DNA of 64,000 bases from Streptomyces aurantiogriseus. Its GTDB lineage: Bacteria; Actinomycetota; Actinomycetes; Streptomycetales; Streptomycetaceae. The position numbers and the translations under genes are program-made. This document shows, one piece after another, positions 42,239 through 50,769 of the stretch (position 1 is its first letter; each line of letters starts with the position of its first letter). The notes under the pieces are model-generated. The model was not told the DNA's origin. It made no database searches and saw only the letters and a program-made list of their open reading frames with translations. Location of the stretch: assembly GCF_014649375.1 (NCBI RefSeq), contig NZ_BMSX01000001.1:310001-374000 (forward strand), given 5' to 3'.

Positions 42239-42897
42239 GCACCGGGGAACCGGCCGTCGGGGCGCTCCTCTCCGAGGTCTTCGCCGCGGCCGACGCCCCC
42301 TTGGCGCTGGCCGGCGGCTGGGCCCTCCAGGCTCACGGGCTGCTCGAACGGCCCCACGGGAACGTGGACCTGGCGACGAACAGCACGCACCCCATGCGGC
42401 GCATCACATGGGGAGTGGCCGCCGCACTGACCTCCCGGGGCCACGAGGTGACCGTCCGGAGCACGAGCCCGTTCTCCGCGGACCTGACCGTCGGCACCGC
42501 CCCCCTGACCCTCCACAAGGAAACGCTGTCGGCCCCGCCCGTCCCCACGCCGTACGGCCCGGCCCTCTCCCTCCCGGACGCCGTCGGCACCAAGATCCGT
42601 GCCCTCCACGACCGTGGCCTCGCGATCGACCTCATCGACGCCCGGGCTGCGTCCGCCCGCTTCACCTTCCCCGACCTGGAGAACCTGGCCCGCCGCCACA
42701 CCCGCGACGACTTCGACCTCCCCACCCTCCAGTCCCGCCTGACGGGCACGGACCACTACCCGGACACGGCCTTCACGGCGTACGGCCTGGCAGAGGACGA
42801 CATCAGCGAGCTGCGGGTGTGGGCGCAGGCCTGGTCGACGGACATCGCGGAGCGGTTGCTGGAGGAGGGGGCGTCACCGGATGACCAGGAGGAGTGA
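42235..42897 (+). CDS. AbiEii/MNT-type nucleotidyltransferase-fold protein, about 220 aa
   Basis: Related to AbiEii and aminoglycoside-type nucleotidyltransferases: LALAGGWALQAHGLLERPHG with the G-G-(W/S)-A motif, then NVDLAT. In relatives the last motif is DVD/DLD; here the first Asp is Asn, which should weaken metal binding. Domains continue to the end (DAVGTKIRALHDRG, DLIDARA). There is no normal start codon: the family's N-terminus STGEP follows a CTG (42235) which overlaps the stop of the truncated FG-GAP gene, and the next start is TTG 42301. The original start was probably lost with the upstream deletion; whether it is still made is unclear. Confidence 0.55.
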   Translation: MSTGEPAVGALLSEVFAAADAPLALAGGWALQAHGLLERPHGNVDLATNSTHPMRRITWGVAAALTSRGHEVTVRSTSPFSADLTVGTAPLTLHKETLSAPPVPTPYGPALSLPDAVGTKIRALHDRGLAIDLIDARAASARFTFPDLENLARRHTRDDFDLPTLQSRLTGTDHYPDTAFTAYGLAEDDISELRVWAQAWSTDIAERLLEEGASPDDQEE

Positions 42898-42939
42898 CGC
42901 GGCCGCTTGCGGCGCCAGCGCGATGTGACCGCGAAGGCC

Positions 42940-43341
42940 TCACGCACCGTGGGGGCACGGGAGCCGGGCGGGGCCGGATTCCGGATCCGGGGTGAGGCCC
43001 AAGGCCGTGCGGGCCGTCCGGAGATGCTCCAGCCCCTCCTTGGCCACCCGCGTGACCTCCCCGTACTCCGCCGCCGTATGCGCTGCGGCCAGTTGGGCGC
43101 GTGCCGTGCGGTGGCACTCCGCCGCGCTGGTCAGTGCCCGGTCCGCGCTCCCGTCCGCGCTCGTCCGGGCACGGACGTCCGGCGGGACCAGCCCTCCACC
43201 CAGCCGTACGAGCCAGTGGTTGGCCTCGGCCTCCGCGTCCAGGTCGGACGGCGGGCGGGCGCGCTGGTTGCGGCGCTGGGCCACGACCCCTGCCACCGCG
43301 CCGGCGATCAGCAGTACCGAGAGCGTGATCATGAATCCCAT
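42940..43341 (-). CDS. Hypothetical membrane-anchored protein, 133 aa
   Basis: ATG 43341 has GGGAGG ten bases upstream. One N-terminal helix (ITLSVLLIAGAVAGVVA) is followed by a basic stretch and a helical hydrophilic domain with many Ala and His/Arg, cytoplasmic by the positive-inside rule. I do not recognise a family beyond similarity to unnamed streptomycete proteins of the same layout. Upstream lies a 180-bp spacer without obvious sites and then the dioxygenase gene. Confidence 0.7.
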   Translation of the reverse strand: MGFMITLSVLLIAGAVAGVVAQRRNQRARPPSDLDAEAEANHWLVRLGGGLVPPDVRARTSADGSADRALTSAAECHRTARAQLAAAHTAAEYGEVTRVAKEGLEHLRTARTALGLTPDPESGPARLPCPHGA

Positions 43342-43518
43342 GGCTGGCGTCCTCCCTTGCCGAGCCGGCCCCCGTCGGCCCGGCTCCCTCCTCTCCTAGG
43401 AGACGGCAGGCCGCTGTGGGCGCCCCTCGGGATTCCTGTGTGCCTGCGGTGAGGTTTCCCAGAGAGTCCGGGTCACCGCCGGCCGGCGCGAACGGCGGTG
43501 ACCCGGACCCTCAGTCCC

Positions 43519-44490
43519 TCAGCTCGCGGAAGCCGACGGCGAGGCCGACGCCGACGTGCCCGGCTGCGGTGCGTCCTGGCCGTCGTGCGTCGCGGCCGGG
43601 TCCACGCCGACCGTCAGCGACGCGCGTACGCCCTTGGAGATGTCCCGTTTGTCGTAGCGGAGCTTGAGCAGACCGCCCGCCGCGCCGCTCTGGTCGTAGA
43701 TCGTGTCCTCGGTGAGGGTCGTGCGCTCGGCGGTGTTCGAGGCGTACGGCTCCACCACCGCCGAGGCCAGGACCGACTCCTCGTCGAAGAAGAACTGGCC
43801 GGTGTGGCAGGCGTGCCCGCCCTCGTAACCGGCGTCGGTCCACTCGCCGTCCACGTGCACCTTGGTGTGGATGTGCACGCAGCGGCCCTGGTACCAGCCA
43901 GGGAAGATCGTCTTGAAGGTGACACGGCCCTGCTTGTCCGTCTTCCACGTGCCGCGCAGGTAGCGGGTGTCGCTGGTCGGCTCCTCGTGCCCGCCGCCGC
44001 CACCGCCGGACGGCGGCTCACCGGTCGGGGTGCCGGACGGCACGTCCGTGGGGGTGCCGGAGGGCGCGTCCGTCGGGGCGGTCCCGCCGCCCTGGGAGAA
44101 GCTCTCGTACCCCGAGTACAGCCCCAGGGCGTCGCAGTGCCAGACGTCGACGGCCGCGTCGGCCACCGGCTTGCAGGTCTCGGAGTCGATCACCTTGAGC
44201 TGGAGGGTCAGCGGGATGCCCTCCTTGTCCTCGGTGATGTCCTGCCGGAGCTTGTCCGCGTCGATGTAGTACGGCCCCTCGGTGGTCTCCGAGGTGAGCT
44301 TGTAGCAGGTCTTCGCGGTGCCGGCCGCGGAGGCGGACGCGGTGCCGGCCGCCTCGGTCGCCTCGTCGGCGGAGGCGGGCATCGCGAGGGCGCCGCCCGC
44401 CCCGACAGCGGCCACGGCGGCTCCGCCGGCCACGACGACCTTGCGTCGCGTCAGATCCCTTTTGTGCTTCGGTCCTTGTGTTCCCGTCAT
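43519..44490 (-). CDS. Exported intradiol ring-cleavage dioxygenase, 323 aa
   Basis: Fe(III) dioxygenase fold cleaving aromatic diols, here exported. Metal ligands are visible as Tyr in DALGLYSGY, Tyr in PGWYQGR and the His pair of VHIHTKVH. A Tat-type signal (LTRRKVVVAGGAAVA) leads, an Ala/Thr/Ser linker follows, and a 40-residue Gly/Pro/Thr insert (GTPTDVPSGTPTGEPPSGG) sits in the loop before the Tyr-His block. No ribosome site: TAGCGT seven bases before ATG 44490 implies a leaderless mRNA. A second member lies at 53557; extracellular lignin or humic aromatics are the likely substrates. Confidence 0.88.
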   Translation of the reverse strand: MTGTQGPKHKRDLTRRKVVVAGGAAVAAVGAGGALAMPASADEATEAAGTASASAAGTAKTCYKLTSETTEGPYYIDADKLRQDITEDKEGIPLTLQLKVIDSETCKPVADAAVDVWHCDALGLYSGYESFSQGGGTAPTDAPSGTPTDVPSGTPTGEPPSGGGGGGHEEPTSDTRYLRGTWKTDKQGRVTFKTIFPGWYQGRCVHIHTKVHVDGEWTDAGYEGGHACHTGQFFFDEESVLASAVVEPYASNTAERTTLTEDTIYDQSGAAGGLLKLRYDKRDISKGVRASLTVGVDPAATHDGQDAPQPGTSASASPSASAS

Positions 44491-44497
44491 GGCCCGG

Positions 44498-44503
44498 ACG
44501 CTA
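44498..44503 (-). promoter_or_regulatory. -10 box of leaderless dioxygenase gene
   Basis: TAGCGT (minus strand), seven bases before ATG 44490. Confidence 0.5.
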
Positions 44504-44573
44504 GGTAAGGAGCCTGTCAGAGCCGTGGGAAGGGACTGTGGTTTGCCAAGAAAACCGGAAACGGAAACGGGAA

Positions 44574-44605
44574 GGGGCCGGAAATCCACGGCGATTTCCG
44601 GCCCC
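44574..44605 (-). terminator. Hairpin terminator of aspS
   Basis: GGGGCCGGAAATC / GATTTCCGGCCCC, perfect 13-bp arms, six-base loop, with T-rich DNA on both sides. Confidence 0.8.
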
Positions 44606-44677
44606 TTTCGGGAATTCAATTAGGTAAGGCTTGGCTTGCTCACCTTGCTTGCCCTACTTGATTGCCCTGCTCCCGGC

Positions 44678-46441
44678 CTACTTCGGCTGCGGCTTGCGCA
44701 CCGTCAGGTGCAGCTCGCGCAGCCGCGCCTCCTCCAGCTCCGTCGGCGCGCCCATCATCAGGTCCTGGGCGTTGCCGTTGAGCGGGAAGGCGATCGTCTC
44801 GCGGATGTTGGGCTCGTCGGCCAGCAGCATGACGATGCGGTCGACGCCCGGCGCGATGCCACCGTGCGGCGGGGCGCCGAAGCGGAAGGCGCGCAGCATG
44901 CCGGCGAACTTCTCCTCGACGGTCTCCCGGTCGTAGCCCGCGATCTCGAACGCCTTGAGCATGATCTCCGGCTCGTGGTTCCGGATCGCGCCGGAGGACA
45001 GCTCGACGCCGTTGCAGACGATGTCGTACTGCCAGCCCAGGATGTCCAGCGGGTCCTGGGTCTCCAGGGCCTCCAGGCCGCCCTGCGGCATCGAGAACGG
45101 GTTGTGCGAGAAGTCGATCTTTCCGGTGTCCTCGTCCTTCTCGTACATCGGGAAGTCGACGATCCAGCAGAAGCGGAAGACGCCCTCCTCGAAGTGGCCG
45201 GCCCGCTTGGCGGCCTCGACGCGCACCGCGCCCATGATCTTCGAGACCTCGTCGAACTCACCCGCGCCGAAGAAGACGGCGTGACCGGCCGCCAGCGACA
45301 GCCGCTTGGTCAGCTCGGCGACGTTGTCCTCGGTGAGGAACTTGGCGATCGGGCCGGTCAGCGAGCCGTCCTCGGCGACGCGGACCCAGGCCAGGCCCTT
45401 CGCGCCGAGCGAGACCGCGTACTCACCGAGCTGGTCGAAGAACTTGCGGGGCTGGTCCTGGACGGCCGGGACCGGCAGCGCACGGACATGCTTGCCCGCG
45501 AAGGCCTTGAACTCGGAGCCCTCGAAGATGTCGGTGATGTCGACCAGCTCCAGCTGGGCGCGCAGGTCCGGCTTGTCGGAGCCGTACTTCAGCATCGCCT
45601 CGCGGAACGGGATCCGCGGGAAGGGAGAGGTGACGTGACGGCCGTTGCCGAACTCCTCGAACAGCTCCGTCATCAGCTTCTCGACCGGCTGGAAGACGTC
45701 CTCCTGCTCGACGAAGGACATCTCGATGTCGAGCTGGTAGAACTCGCCCGGTGAACGGTCCGCACGCGCGTCCTCGTCACGGAAGCAGGGCGCGATCTGG
45801 AAGTAGCGGTCGAAGCCGGAGATCATCAGCAGCTGCTTGAACTGCTGCGGGGCCTGCGGCAGCGCGTAGAACTTGCCCGGGTTGAGACGGGACGGCACGA
45901 CGAAGTCACGCGCGCCCTCCGGGGAGGTGGCCGACAGGATCGGCGTCGCCATCTCGTTGAAGCCCAGCGCCGTCATCTTGTGGCGGATCGCGGAGATGAC
46001 CGCCGTACGCAGCATGATGTTGCGGTGCATGCGCTCGCGGCGCAGGTCCAGGAAGCGGTACTCCAGGCGCCGCTCCTCGTTGACCCCGTCCTCGGTGTTG
46101 ATGGTGAAGGGGAGCGGCTGGGCGGCGCCCAGCCGCTCGACCTCGCCCACCTCGACCTCGACCTCACCGGTCGGCAGGTCCGGGTTGACGTTCTCGGTGC
46201 CGCGGGAGACGACCTTGCCGTCGACGCGGACCGTCGACTCCTTGGTCAGCTTGTCGAGGGCCTCGTACGCGGGCGTGCCGGGACGGGCGACCAGCTGCGT
46301 GATGCCGTAGTGGTCGCGCAGATCGATGAAGAGGATGCCGCCCAGGTCGCGCCGATTGTGCAGCCAGCCACTCAGCCGGACGTCGGTGCCGACGTCAGAG
46401 GCGCGGAGCTCGCCGCAGGTGTGGGACCTGTACCGATGCAT
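44678..46441 (-). CDS. aspS: Aspartyl-tRNA synthetase, 587 aa
   Basis: Class II synthetase of the bacterial type. OB-fold anticodon domain (residues 1-110; [20 protein letters not shown]), motif 2 ([27 protein letters not shown] region), the bacterial GAD insert (about 290-420) and motif 3 with [19 protein letters not shown] are all present. Bacterial members lacking GatCAB-independent features can be non-discriminating (Asp and Asn); this cannot be told here. ATG 46441, with GGATG upstream. The parS site lies 35 bp before it. Confidence 0.97.
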   Translation of the reverse strand: MHRYRSHTCGELRASDVGTDVRLSGWLHNRRDLGGILFIDLRDHYGITQLVARPGTPAYEALDKLTKESTVRVDGKVVSRGTENVNPDLPTGEVEVEVGEVERLGAAQPLPFTINTEDGVNEERRLEYRFLDLRRERMHRNIMLRTAVISAIRHKMTALGFNEMATPILSATSPEGARDFVVPSRLNPGKFYALPQAPQQFKQLLMISGFDRYFQIAPCFRDEDARADRSPGEFYQLDIEMSFVEQEDVFQPVEKLMTELFEEFGNGRHVTSPFPRIPFREAMLKYGSDKPDLRAQLELVDITDIFEGSEFKAFAGKHVRALPVPAVQDQPRKFFDQLGEYAVSLGAKGLAWVRVAEDGSLTGPIAKFLTEDNVAELTKRLSLAAGHAVFFGAGEFDEVSKIMGAVRVEAAKRAGHFEEGVFRFCWIVDFPMYEKDEDTGKIDFSHNPFSMPQGGLEALETQDPLDILGWQYDIVCNGVELSSGAIRNHEPEIMLKAFEIAGYDRETVEEKFAGMLRAFRFGAPPHGGIAPGVDRIVMLLADEPNIRETIAFPLNGNAQDLMMGAPTELEEARLRELHLTVRKPQPK

Positions 46442-46475
46442 CGTCGTTCATCCAGTCTTCGCGGATCGGGGGCAC

Positions 46476-46489
46476 GTTTCACGTGAAAC
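46476..46489. other. parS site, ParB-binding centromere
   Basis: GTTTCACGTGAAAC, the exact 14-bp streptomycete parS consensus, in the aspS/RsbU divergent intergenic region. In Streptomyces these sites cluster around oriC and serve chromosome segregation during sporulation. Confidence 0.95.
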
Positions 46490-46585
46490 AACCCCCAGCG
46501 TACCGGGCGGCCCACGAACGGCTCTCCCCACTTATGACGTCACCACCCGGTCGATGATCAGTGGCAGGGTTCGATCGCGTCTTCT

Positions 46586-46591
46586 TAAAGT
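46586..46591 (+). promoter_or_regulatory. -10 box of leaderless RsbU-like gene
   Basis: TAAAGT, six bases before ATG 46598. Confidence 0.5.
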
Positions 46592-46597
46592 GGGGCA

Positions 46598-48778
46598 ATG
46601 CGCACTGGCGAGCCTCTGCCCGCCGTGGGGGAGGTTCTCGCCGCCCTCGCGACCGGCCTGTGGCACTGGGACACCGCCACCGGACTGGTCACGGTCGATG
46701 CCGAGGCCGCCCGGCTGCTCGGGCTGCCCGCCGAGGAGACCGTTCTCACCGAGGCCCAGACCCGGGCCCGCCTCCACCCCGTCGACTGGAACGAGATCAC
46801 CGGCGTCATCCGGCTCGCCGTCGCCGAGGGCACCCTCGCCGAGGTCCGGATCCGGATCATGGACGACCAGGGGCGGGTCGTCCGGGTCGTCCGCAGCCGC
46901 TCCAAGCCGTCGTTCGACCCGGTGAAGCGGGCGTACGAGCTGATCGGAACGCTCCAGGAGGTCACCGAGCCGAGGCCGGGCACCCCCGCCGGACGCACCG
47001 CCGTCACCGGCGACTGGCGGCGCTCCCGGGAGGCGTTCCTGCTGGACGCGGGCCGGGCGCTGGCGGAGGCGCGGTCCACGGAGGAGGTGCTGCGGGTCGC
47101 GGCGGGCCTGTCCATGCCGGGCTTCTCCCCGGACGGACTGGCCGTCTTCGGCGTCGAGGGCGACCGGCTGACGGTCATCGGGCATCACGGGCAACGGCCC
47201 GGCGACGAGAGCCCCTTCACCCAGATGTCCCTCCAGACGGACTATCCGGCCGCCGAGGTCGCGCGCACGGGCCGGGCCGTCTACCTGTCCTCACCCGAGC
47301 AGTACAAGTCGCGCTACCCGCTCACCTGGCCGCTGGCCGCGCACTTCGGCCGCCAGTCCTGGGCGTTCCTGCCGCTGACGGTGGCCGGCCGCACCATGGG
47401 CGCCTGGATGGCCGCCTTCACCTATCCGGTGGCGTTCACCCCCGACGAACGGTCCGTCCTCACCACCGTGGCCCGCATGCTCGCCCAGGCCCTGACCCGC
47501 GCGGGCGCCGCCGAGACCCAGCGCGAGCTGACGGAGGGCCTGCAACGCTCGATGCTGCCCACGCTCGGCCCCGAGATACCGGGCATGACCCTCGCCGCCC
47601 GCTACATCCCCACCGGCGGCGGCCTCCAGGTCGGCGGCGACTGGTACGACATGATCCCGCTGCCCGGGGGCACCTCCCGGACGAAGTCCGGGGGAGGGCG
47701 CTTCGCGCTGGTCATCGGCGACGTGCAGGGCCACGACGTCCGGGCCGCGGGCCTCATGGGCCAGCTGCGCATAGCCCTGCGGGCGTACGCCGCCGAGGGC
47801 CACCGCCCCGACGCCGTCCTCTCCCGCGCCTCCCGCTTCTTCTACGGCCTCACGCACAGCGACGGTGTCGACGCGACCGCCGATCTGCGGTTCGCGACCT
47901 GCCTGTACGTCGAGGTCGACCCGGTGACGGGGGTCCTGGAGTTCGCCCGGGCCGGCCACCTCGACCCGGCGATCCGGATGGCCGACGGCACGGTCCTGGT
48001 CCGCGCCACGGCCGGCGGACTGCCGCTGGGCATCGACCCGGACTCCGACTACCCCACCACCCGCCTCGCCCTGGAGCCGGGCGAGGCGCTGATGCTGTGC
48101 ACCGACGGCCTGCTGGAGACCGGCGGCCATGACCTCGACACCGGCTGGCAGCGTGTCCGCGGGATCCTGGAGACACACGAGGGCGACCTGGAGGAACTGG
48201 CGGACGCCCTGGTCCAGGCGGTCCACGGCCCCTCGTCCCACCACACCACCGGCCCCCTGGCCGACCGGCGCGAGGACGACATCGCGCTCCTCCTCGTCTG
48301 CCGCCAGGGCGAGGGCAGCGGACTCGGCGCCGCCGCGCCCGTACGGCCGCCCGGGCGGCGCACCGTGCTGACGGTCGCGCAGGCCGAGCCCGAGCGGATC
48401 GCCGAGGCCCGCCGGCAGGTGCGCGAGCTGCTGCACGACTGGGCCTGCCACGACCAGGTCGACTCGGCGGTGCTGCTCGTCTCCGAGACGCTGACGAACG
48501 TCCTCGTGCACACGGACGCCGACGCGCTGCTCGTCGCCGAGGTCACCGGCGCGCCCGGCGAACGCCGCCTCCGTATCGAAGTCACCGACACCAGCGACGA
48601 CCTGCCCCACAAGCGCCGCCCCGGCGAACTGGCCTCCTCGGGCCGCGGCCTCGTCCTCATCGAGCTGCTCGCGGACGAGTGGGGGGTGGCGCCGCGCGGC
48701 GAGGGCAAGAGCATCTGGTTCGACCTCTACGAGCCCTCCGCGGGCGCCTCCGAGGACGTGTCCGAGGGGGCCGCGTAA
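46598..48778 (+). CDS. RsbU-like PAS-GAF-PP2C-HATPase regulator, 726 aa
   Basis: Domain order: PAS (14-100; LWHWDTATGLVTVDAEAARL), GAF (140-310), SpoIIE-type PP2C (325-545; VGGDWYDMIPLPGG, VIGDVQGHD, LCTDGLLE) and a RsbW-like histidine-kinase ATPase (580-715; SETLTNVLVH, DTSDDLP, GRGLVLI). It can dephosphorylate anti-anti-sigma factors and act as anti-sigma kinase, so it is a self-contained switch for alternative sigma factors. Leaderless: TAAAGT six bases before ATG. An interspersed palindromic repeat encodes the extra TSRTKSGGG in the PP2C domain. It overlaps the convergent transporter by 52 bp. Confidence 0.93.
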   Translation: MRTGEPLPAVGEVLAALATGLWHWDTATGLVTVDAEAARLLGLPAEETVLTEAQTRARLHPVDWNEITGVIRLAVAEGTLAEVRIRIMDDQGRVVRVVRSRSKPSFDPVKRAYELIGTLQEVTEPRPGTPAGRTAVTGDWRRSREAFLLDAGRALAEARSTEEVLRVAAGLSMPGFSPDGLAVFGVEGDRLTVIGHHGQRPGDESPFTQMSLQTDYPAAEVARTGRAVYLSSPEQYKSRYPLTWPLAAHFGRQSWAFLPLTVAGRTMGAWMAAFTYPVAFTPDERSVLTTVARMLAQALTRAGAAETQRELTEGLQRSMLPTLGPEIPGMTLAARYIPTGGGLQVGGDWYDMIPLPGGTSRTKSGGGRFALVIGDVQGHDVRAAGLMGQLRIALRAYAAEGHRPDAVLSRASRFFYGLTHSDGVDATADLRFATCLYVEVDPVTGVLEFARAGHLDPAIRMADGTVLVRATAGGLPLGIDPDSDYPTTRLALEPGEALMLCTDGLLETGGHDLDTGWQRVRGILETHEGDLEELADALVQAVHGPSSHHTTGPLADRREDDIALLLVCRQGEGSGLGAAAPVRPPGRRTVLTVAQAEPERIAEARRQVRELLHDWACHDQVDSAVLLVSETLTNVLVHTDADALLVAEVTGAPGERRLRIEVTDTSDDLPHKRRPGELASSGRGLVLIELLADEWGVAPRGEGKSIWFDLYEPSAGASEDVSEGAA
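47665..47698. repeat. Interspersed palindromic element within PP2C coding region
   Basis: CGGGGGCACCTCCCGGACGA followed by AGTCCGGGGGAGGG: the gggggcacctccc … gggggagg element frequent in Streptomyces intergenic DNA, here in frame. Confidence 0.75.
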
Positions 48779-49794
48779 CGCGTCCGCAGCTCGTGCAGGA
48801 CCCCGAACGCCGCCGCCGTCAGCGGTACGGCGAGCAGCATTCCGAGGATCCCGGCGACGGACGCCCCGGCCGTGATCGTCAGCATCACCACCGCCGGATG
48901 CATCTGCACGGTCCGGCTCTGGATCATCGGCTGCAGCACATGCCCCTCCAGCACCTGCACGGCGAGCACCACCCCGAGCACCCACAACGCGATGACAAAC
49001 CCCCGGTCGGCCAGCGCGACGAGCACGGCGACGGCGCCGGAGAGGAAGGCGCCGAGATAGGGGATGTAGGCACCGACGAAGACGAGCGCCCCCAGCCCCA
49101 CGGCACCCGGCACGTCGAGCACGAGCAGCCCGACGGTGATGCACACGGCATCGATGAAGGCGATGAAGGTCGTCCCCCGCATGAACCCCTCGACGGCATG
49201 GAAGGCCCGCCGCGCCATGGCCTCCAGGGTGTCCGCGGTGCCGCCCGGCGCGAAGGCCCGCAGGGCGGAGACGGCCCGGTCGGAGTCACGCAGAAAGAAG
49301 AAGACGAGCAACAGCGCGAGTACGGCCATGGCGATGGTCTCGCCCACCACACTGACCCCGCTGATGACCCCGGAGGCGGCGGTCCCCCCGAACTTGGTCA
49401 GCAACTCCCGCGCGTTGGAGGCGAGATCGTCCAACGAGGTCCCGGCCGCCCCGAAGTGCTCGGCGAGGTCCCGCCCCGCGTTCCGCAACGAGGCCACGAT
49501 GTCGTCCCCGCTGGCGACCAGCGCGGCGACGACGATGTACACGGCTCCCCCGACCACGCACACCACGGCCACACAGGTGACTCCGGCCGCCACGGACCGA
49601 TTGACCCGCGCTCTGACAAGCCTCCGATGAAAGGGCCCGAGCAACGCGGTCCCGAGCAACGCGAGCAACACCGGCACGATCGCCGTCCGGAACTCCACGG
49701 ACAGCCGGATCCCGACGTACACGACACCGGACACGAGCAGGATGACGACGCACCAGGCGGCGAGCCGGCGAACGGGGTCGGGGAGCAGACGCAC
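48727..49794 (-). CDS. AI-2E family transporter (UPF0118), 355 aa
   Basis: Polytopic membrane protein, eight helices in the order usual for PF01594. Family blocks IPYLGAFLSGAVAVLVAL and VLEGHVLQPMIQSRTVQMHP (the conserved P-x-I-x-x-x-x-x-x-x-x-P region) are clear. Members export autoinducer-2, or act as Na+/H+ antiporters or general exporters; the role here is unknown. GTG 49794 has only a short GGAG close by. The 3' end (last 17 codons) overlaps the convergent RsbU-like gene. Confidence 0.9.
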   Translation of the reverse strand: MRLLPDPVRRLAAWCVVILLVSGVVYVGIRLSVEFRTAIVPVLLALLGTALLGPFHRRLVRARVNRSVAAGVTCVAVVCVVGGAVYIVVAALVASGDDIVASLRNAGRDLAEHFGAAGTSLDDLASNARELLTKFGGTAASGVISGVSVVGETIAMAVLALLLVFFFLRDSDRAVSALRAFAPGGTADTLEAMARRAFHAVEGFMRGTTFIAFIDAVCITVGLLVLDVPGAVGLGALVFVGAYIPYLGAFLSGAVAVLVALADRGFVIALWVLGVVLAVQVLEGHVLQPMIQSRTVQMHPAVVMLTITAGASVAGILGMLLAVPLTAAAFGVLHELRTRYAAPSDTSSEAPAEGS

Positions 49795-49877
49795 GACTCC
49801 AGCGGATCACGCACGTGCAGGGCTGTCCTGCGGACACGGCCCGCCCGGGTGACGCAGCGCCCCCGCTGAGACAGGCA

Positions 49878-49914
49878 GGCCCGAAGCCGCAACACGAGGT
49901 TGCGGCTTCGGGCC
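49878..49914. terminator. Hairpin terminator at pirin side
   Basis: GGCCCGAAGCCGCAAC / GTTGCGGCTTCGGGCC, perfect 16-bp arms, five-base loop; lies after the pirin stop. Confidence 0.8.
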
Positions 49915-49934
49915 GTGACGCGACGTACCGGAGC

Positions 49935-50642
49935 TCAGACCTCCTGCGGGCCCTCCTCCGTCATCCCGTGCACCGCCGGAATCGTCCCCAGCCGGCCCTT
50001 CTGGAAGTCCTCGAAGGCCTGCATCAGTTCGTCCTTGGTGTTCATGACGAACGGGCCGTAGTGGACCATCGGTTCACGGATCGGCTGTCCGCCCAGCAGG
50101 ACGACCTCGAGATCCGGGGTGTGGGAGTCCTGCTTCTCGTCCGCGCGGACGGTCAGCGAGCCACCGGCGCCGAAGACGGCGGTCTGGCCGAGGTGGATCG
50201 GGCGGCGTTCCGTGCCGACCGAGCCCCTGCCCGCCAGGACGTACGCGAGACCGTTGAAGTCCTCGCGCCAGGGCAGGGTGATCTCCGCGCCCGGCGCCAG
50301 CGTCGCGTGGATCATCGTGATGGGGGTGTGGGTGATGCCCGGCCCCGCGTGGCCGTCCAGCTCGCCGGCGATGACGCGCAGGAGCGCGCCGCCGTCCGGG
50401 GACGTCAGCAGCTGGACGTTGCCGCTGCGGATGTCCTGGTAGCGCGGGGCCATCATCTTGTCCTGCGCCGGGAGGTTCACCCACAGCTGGAGGCCGTGGA
50501 AGAGGCCGCCGGACATGACGAGGTGCTCCGGCGGCGCCTCGATGTGGAGCAGGCCCGCGCCGGCCGTCATCCACTGGGTGTCGCCGTTGGTGATGGTGCC
50601 GCCACCGCCGTTGCTGTCCTGGTGGTCGAAGATGCCGTCGAT
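49935..50642 (-). pseudogene. N-terminally deleted pirin family protein
   Basis: The remaining protein is pirin from IDGIFDHQDSNGGGGTITNG onward (residue about 75-80 of normal 300), keeping LLHIE with the metal His and Glu, then the second cupin. The N-terminal domain with the HPHRGFET metal histidines is gone. The sequence before it is an intact Shine-Dalgarno, AAGGAGG, and then TAC ATC GAC with no start codon. The operator and promoter region upstream (50674-50689) is present. An internal deletion joined the 5' leader to codon about 76; the first usable ATG is 50570, giving 211 residues. Probably dead, or a half-cupin. Confidence 0.75.
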
Positions 50643-50673
50643 GTACCTCCTTGGGCGACGTGCGTCCCAGTTT

Positions 50674-50689
50674 AGTTGAGCGTTGAACT
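50674..50689. promoter_or_regulatory. MarR-type operator of pirin
   Basis: AGTTGAGCGTTGAACT, near-palindrome of the AGTTGA…TCAACT type seen before pirin genes and bound by redox-sensing MarR factors. It remains though its gene is damaged. Confidence 0.5.
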
Positions 50690-50710
50690 TTCTGCCACCC
50701 AGAACGACAA

Positions 50711-50738
50711 GAGCCCGGAGGACATTCCCTCCGGGCTC
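50711..50738 (-). terminator. Hairpin terminator of beta-propeller gene
   Basis: GAGCCCGGAGG / CCTCCGGGCTC, perfect 11-bp arms, six-base loop. Confidence 0.75.
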
Positions 50739-50769
50739 CGCTGCCTGGACCGCCCTCAGGCGATCATGC

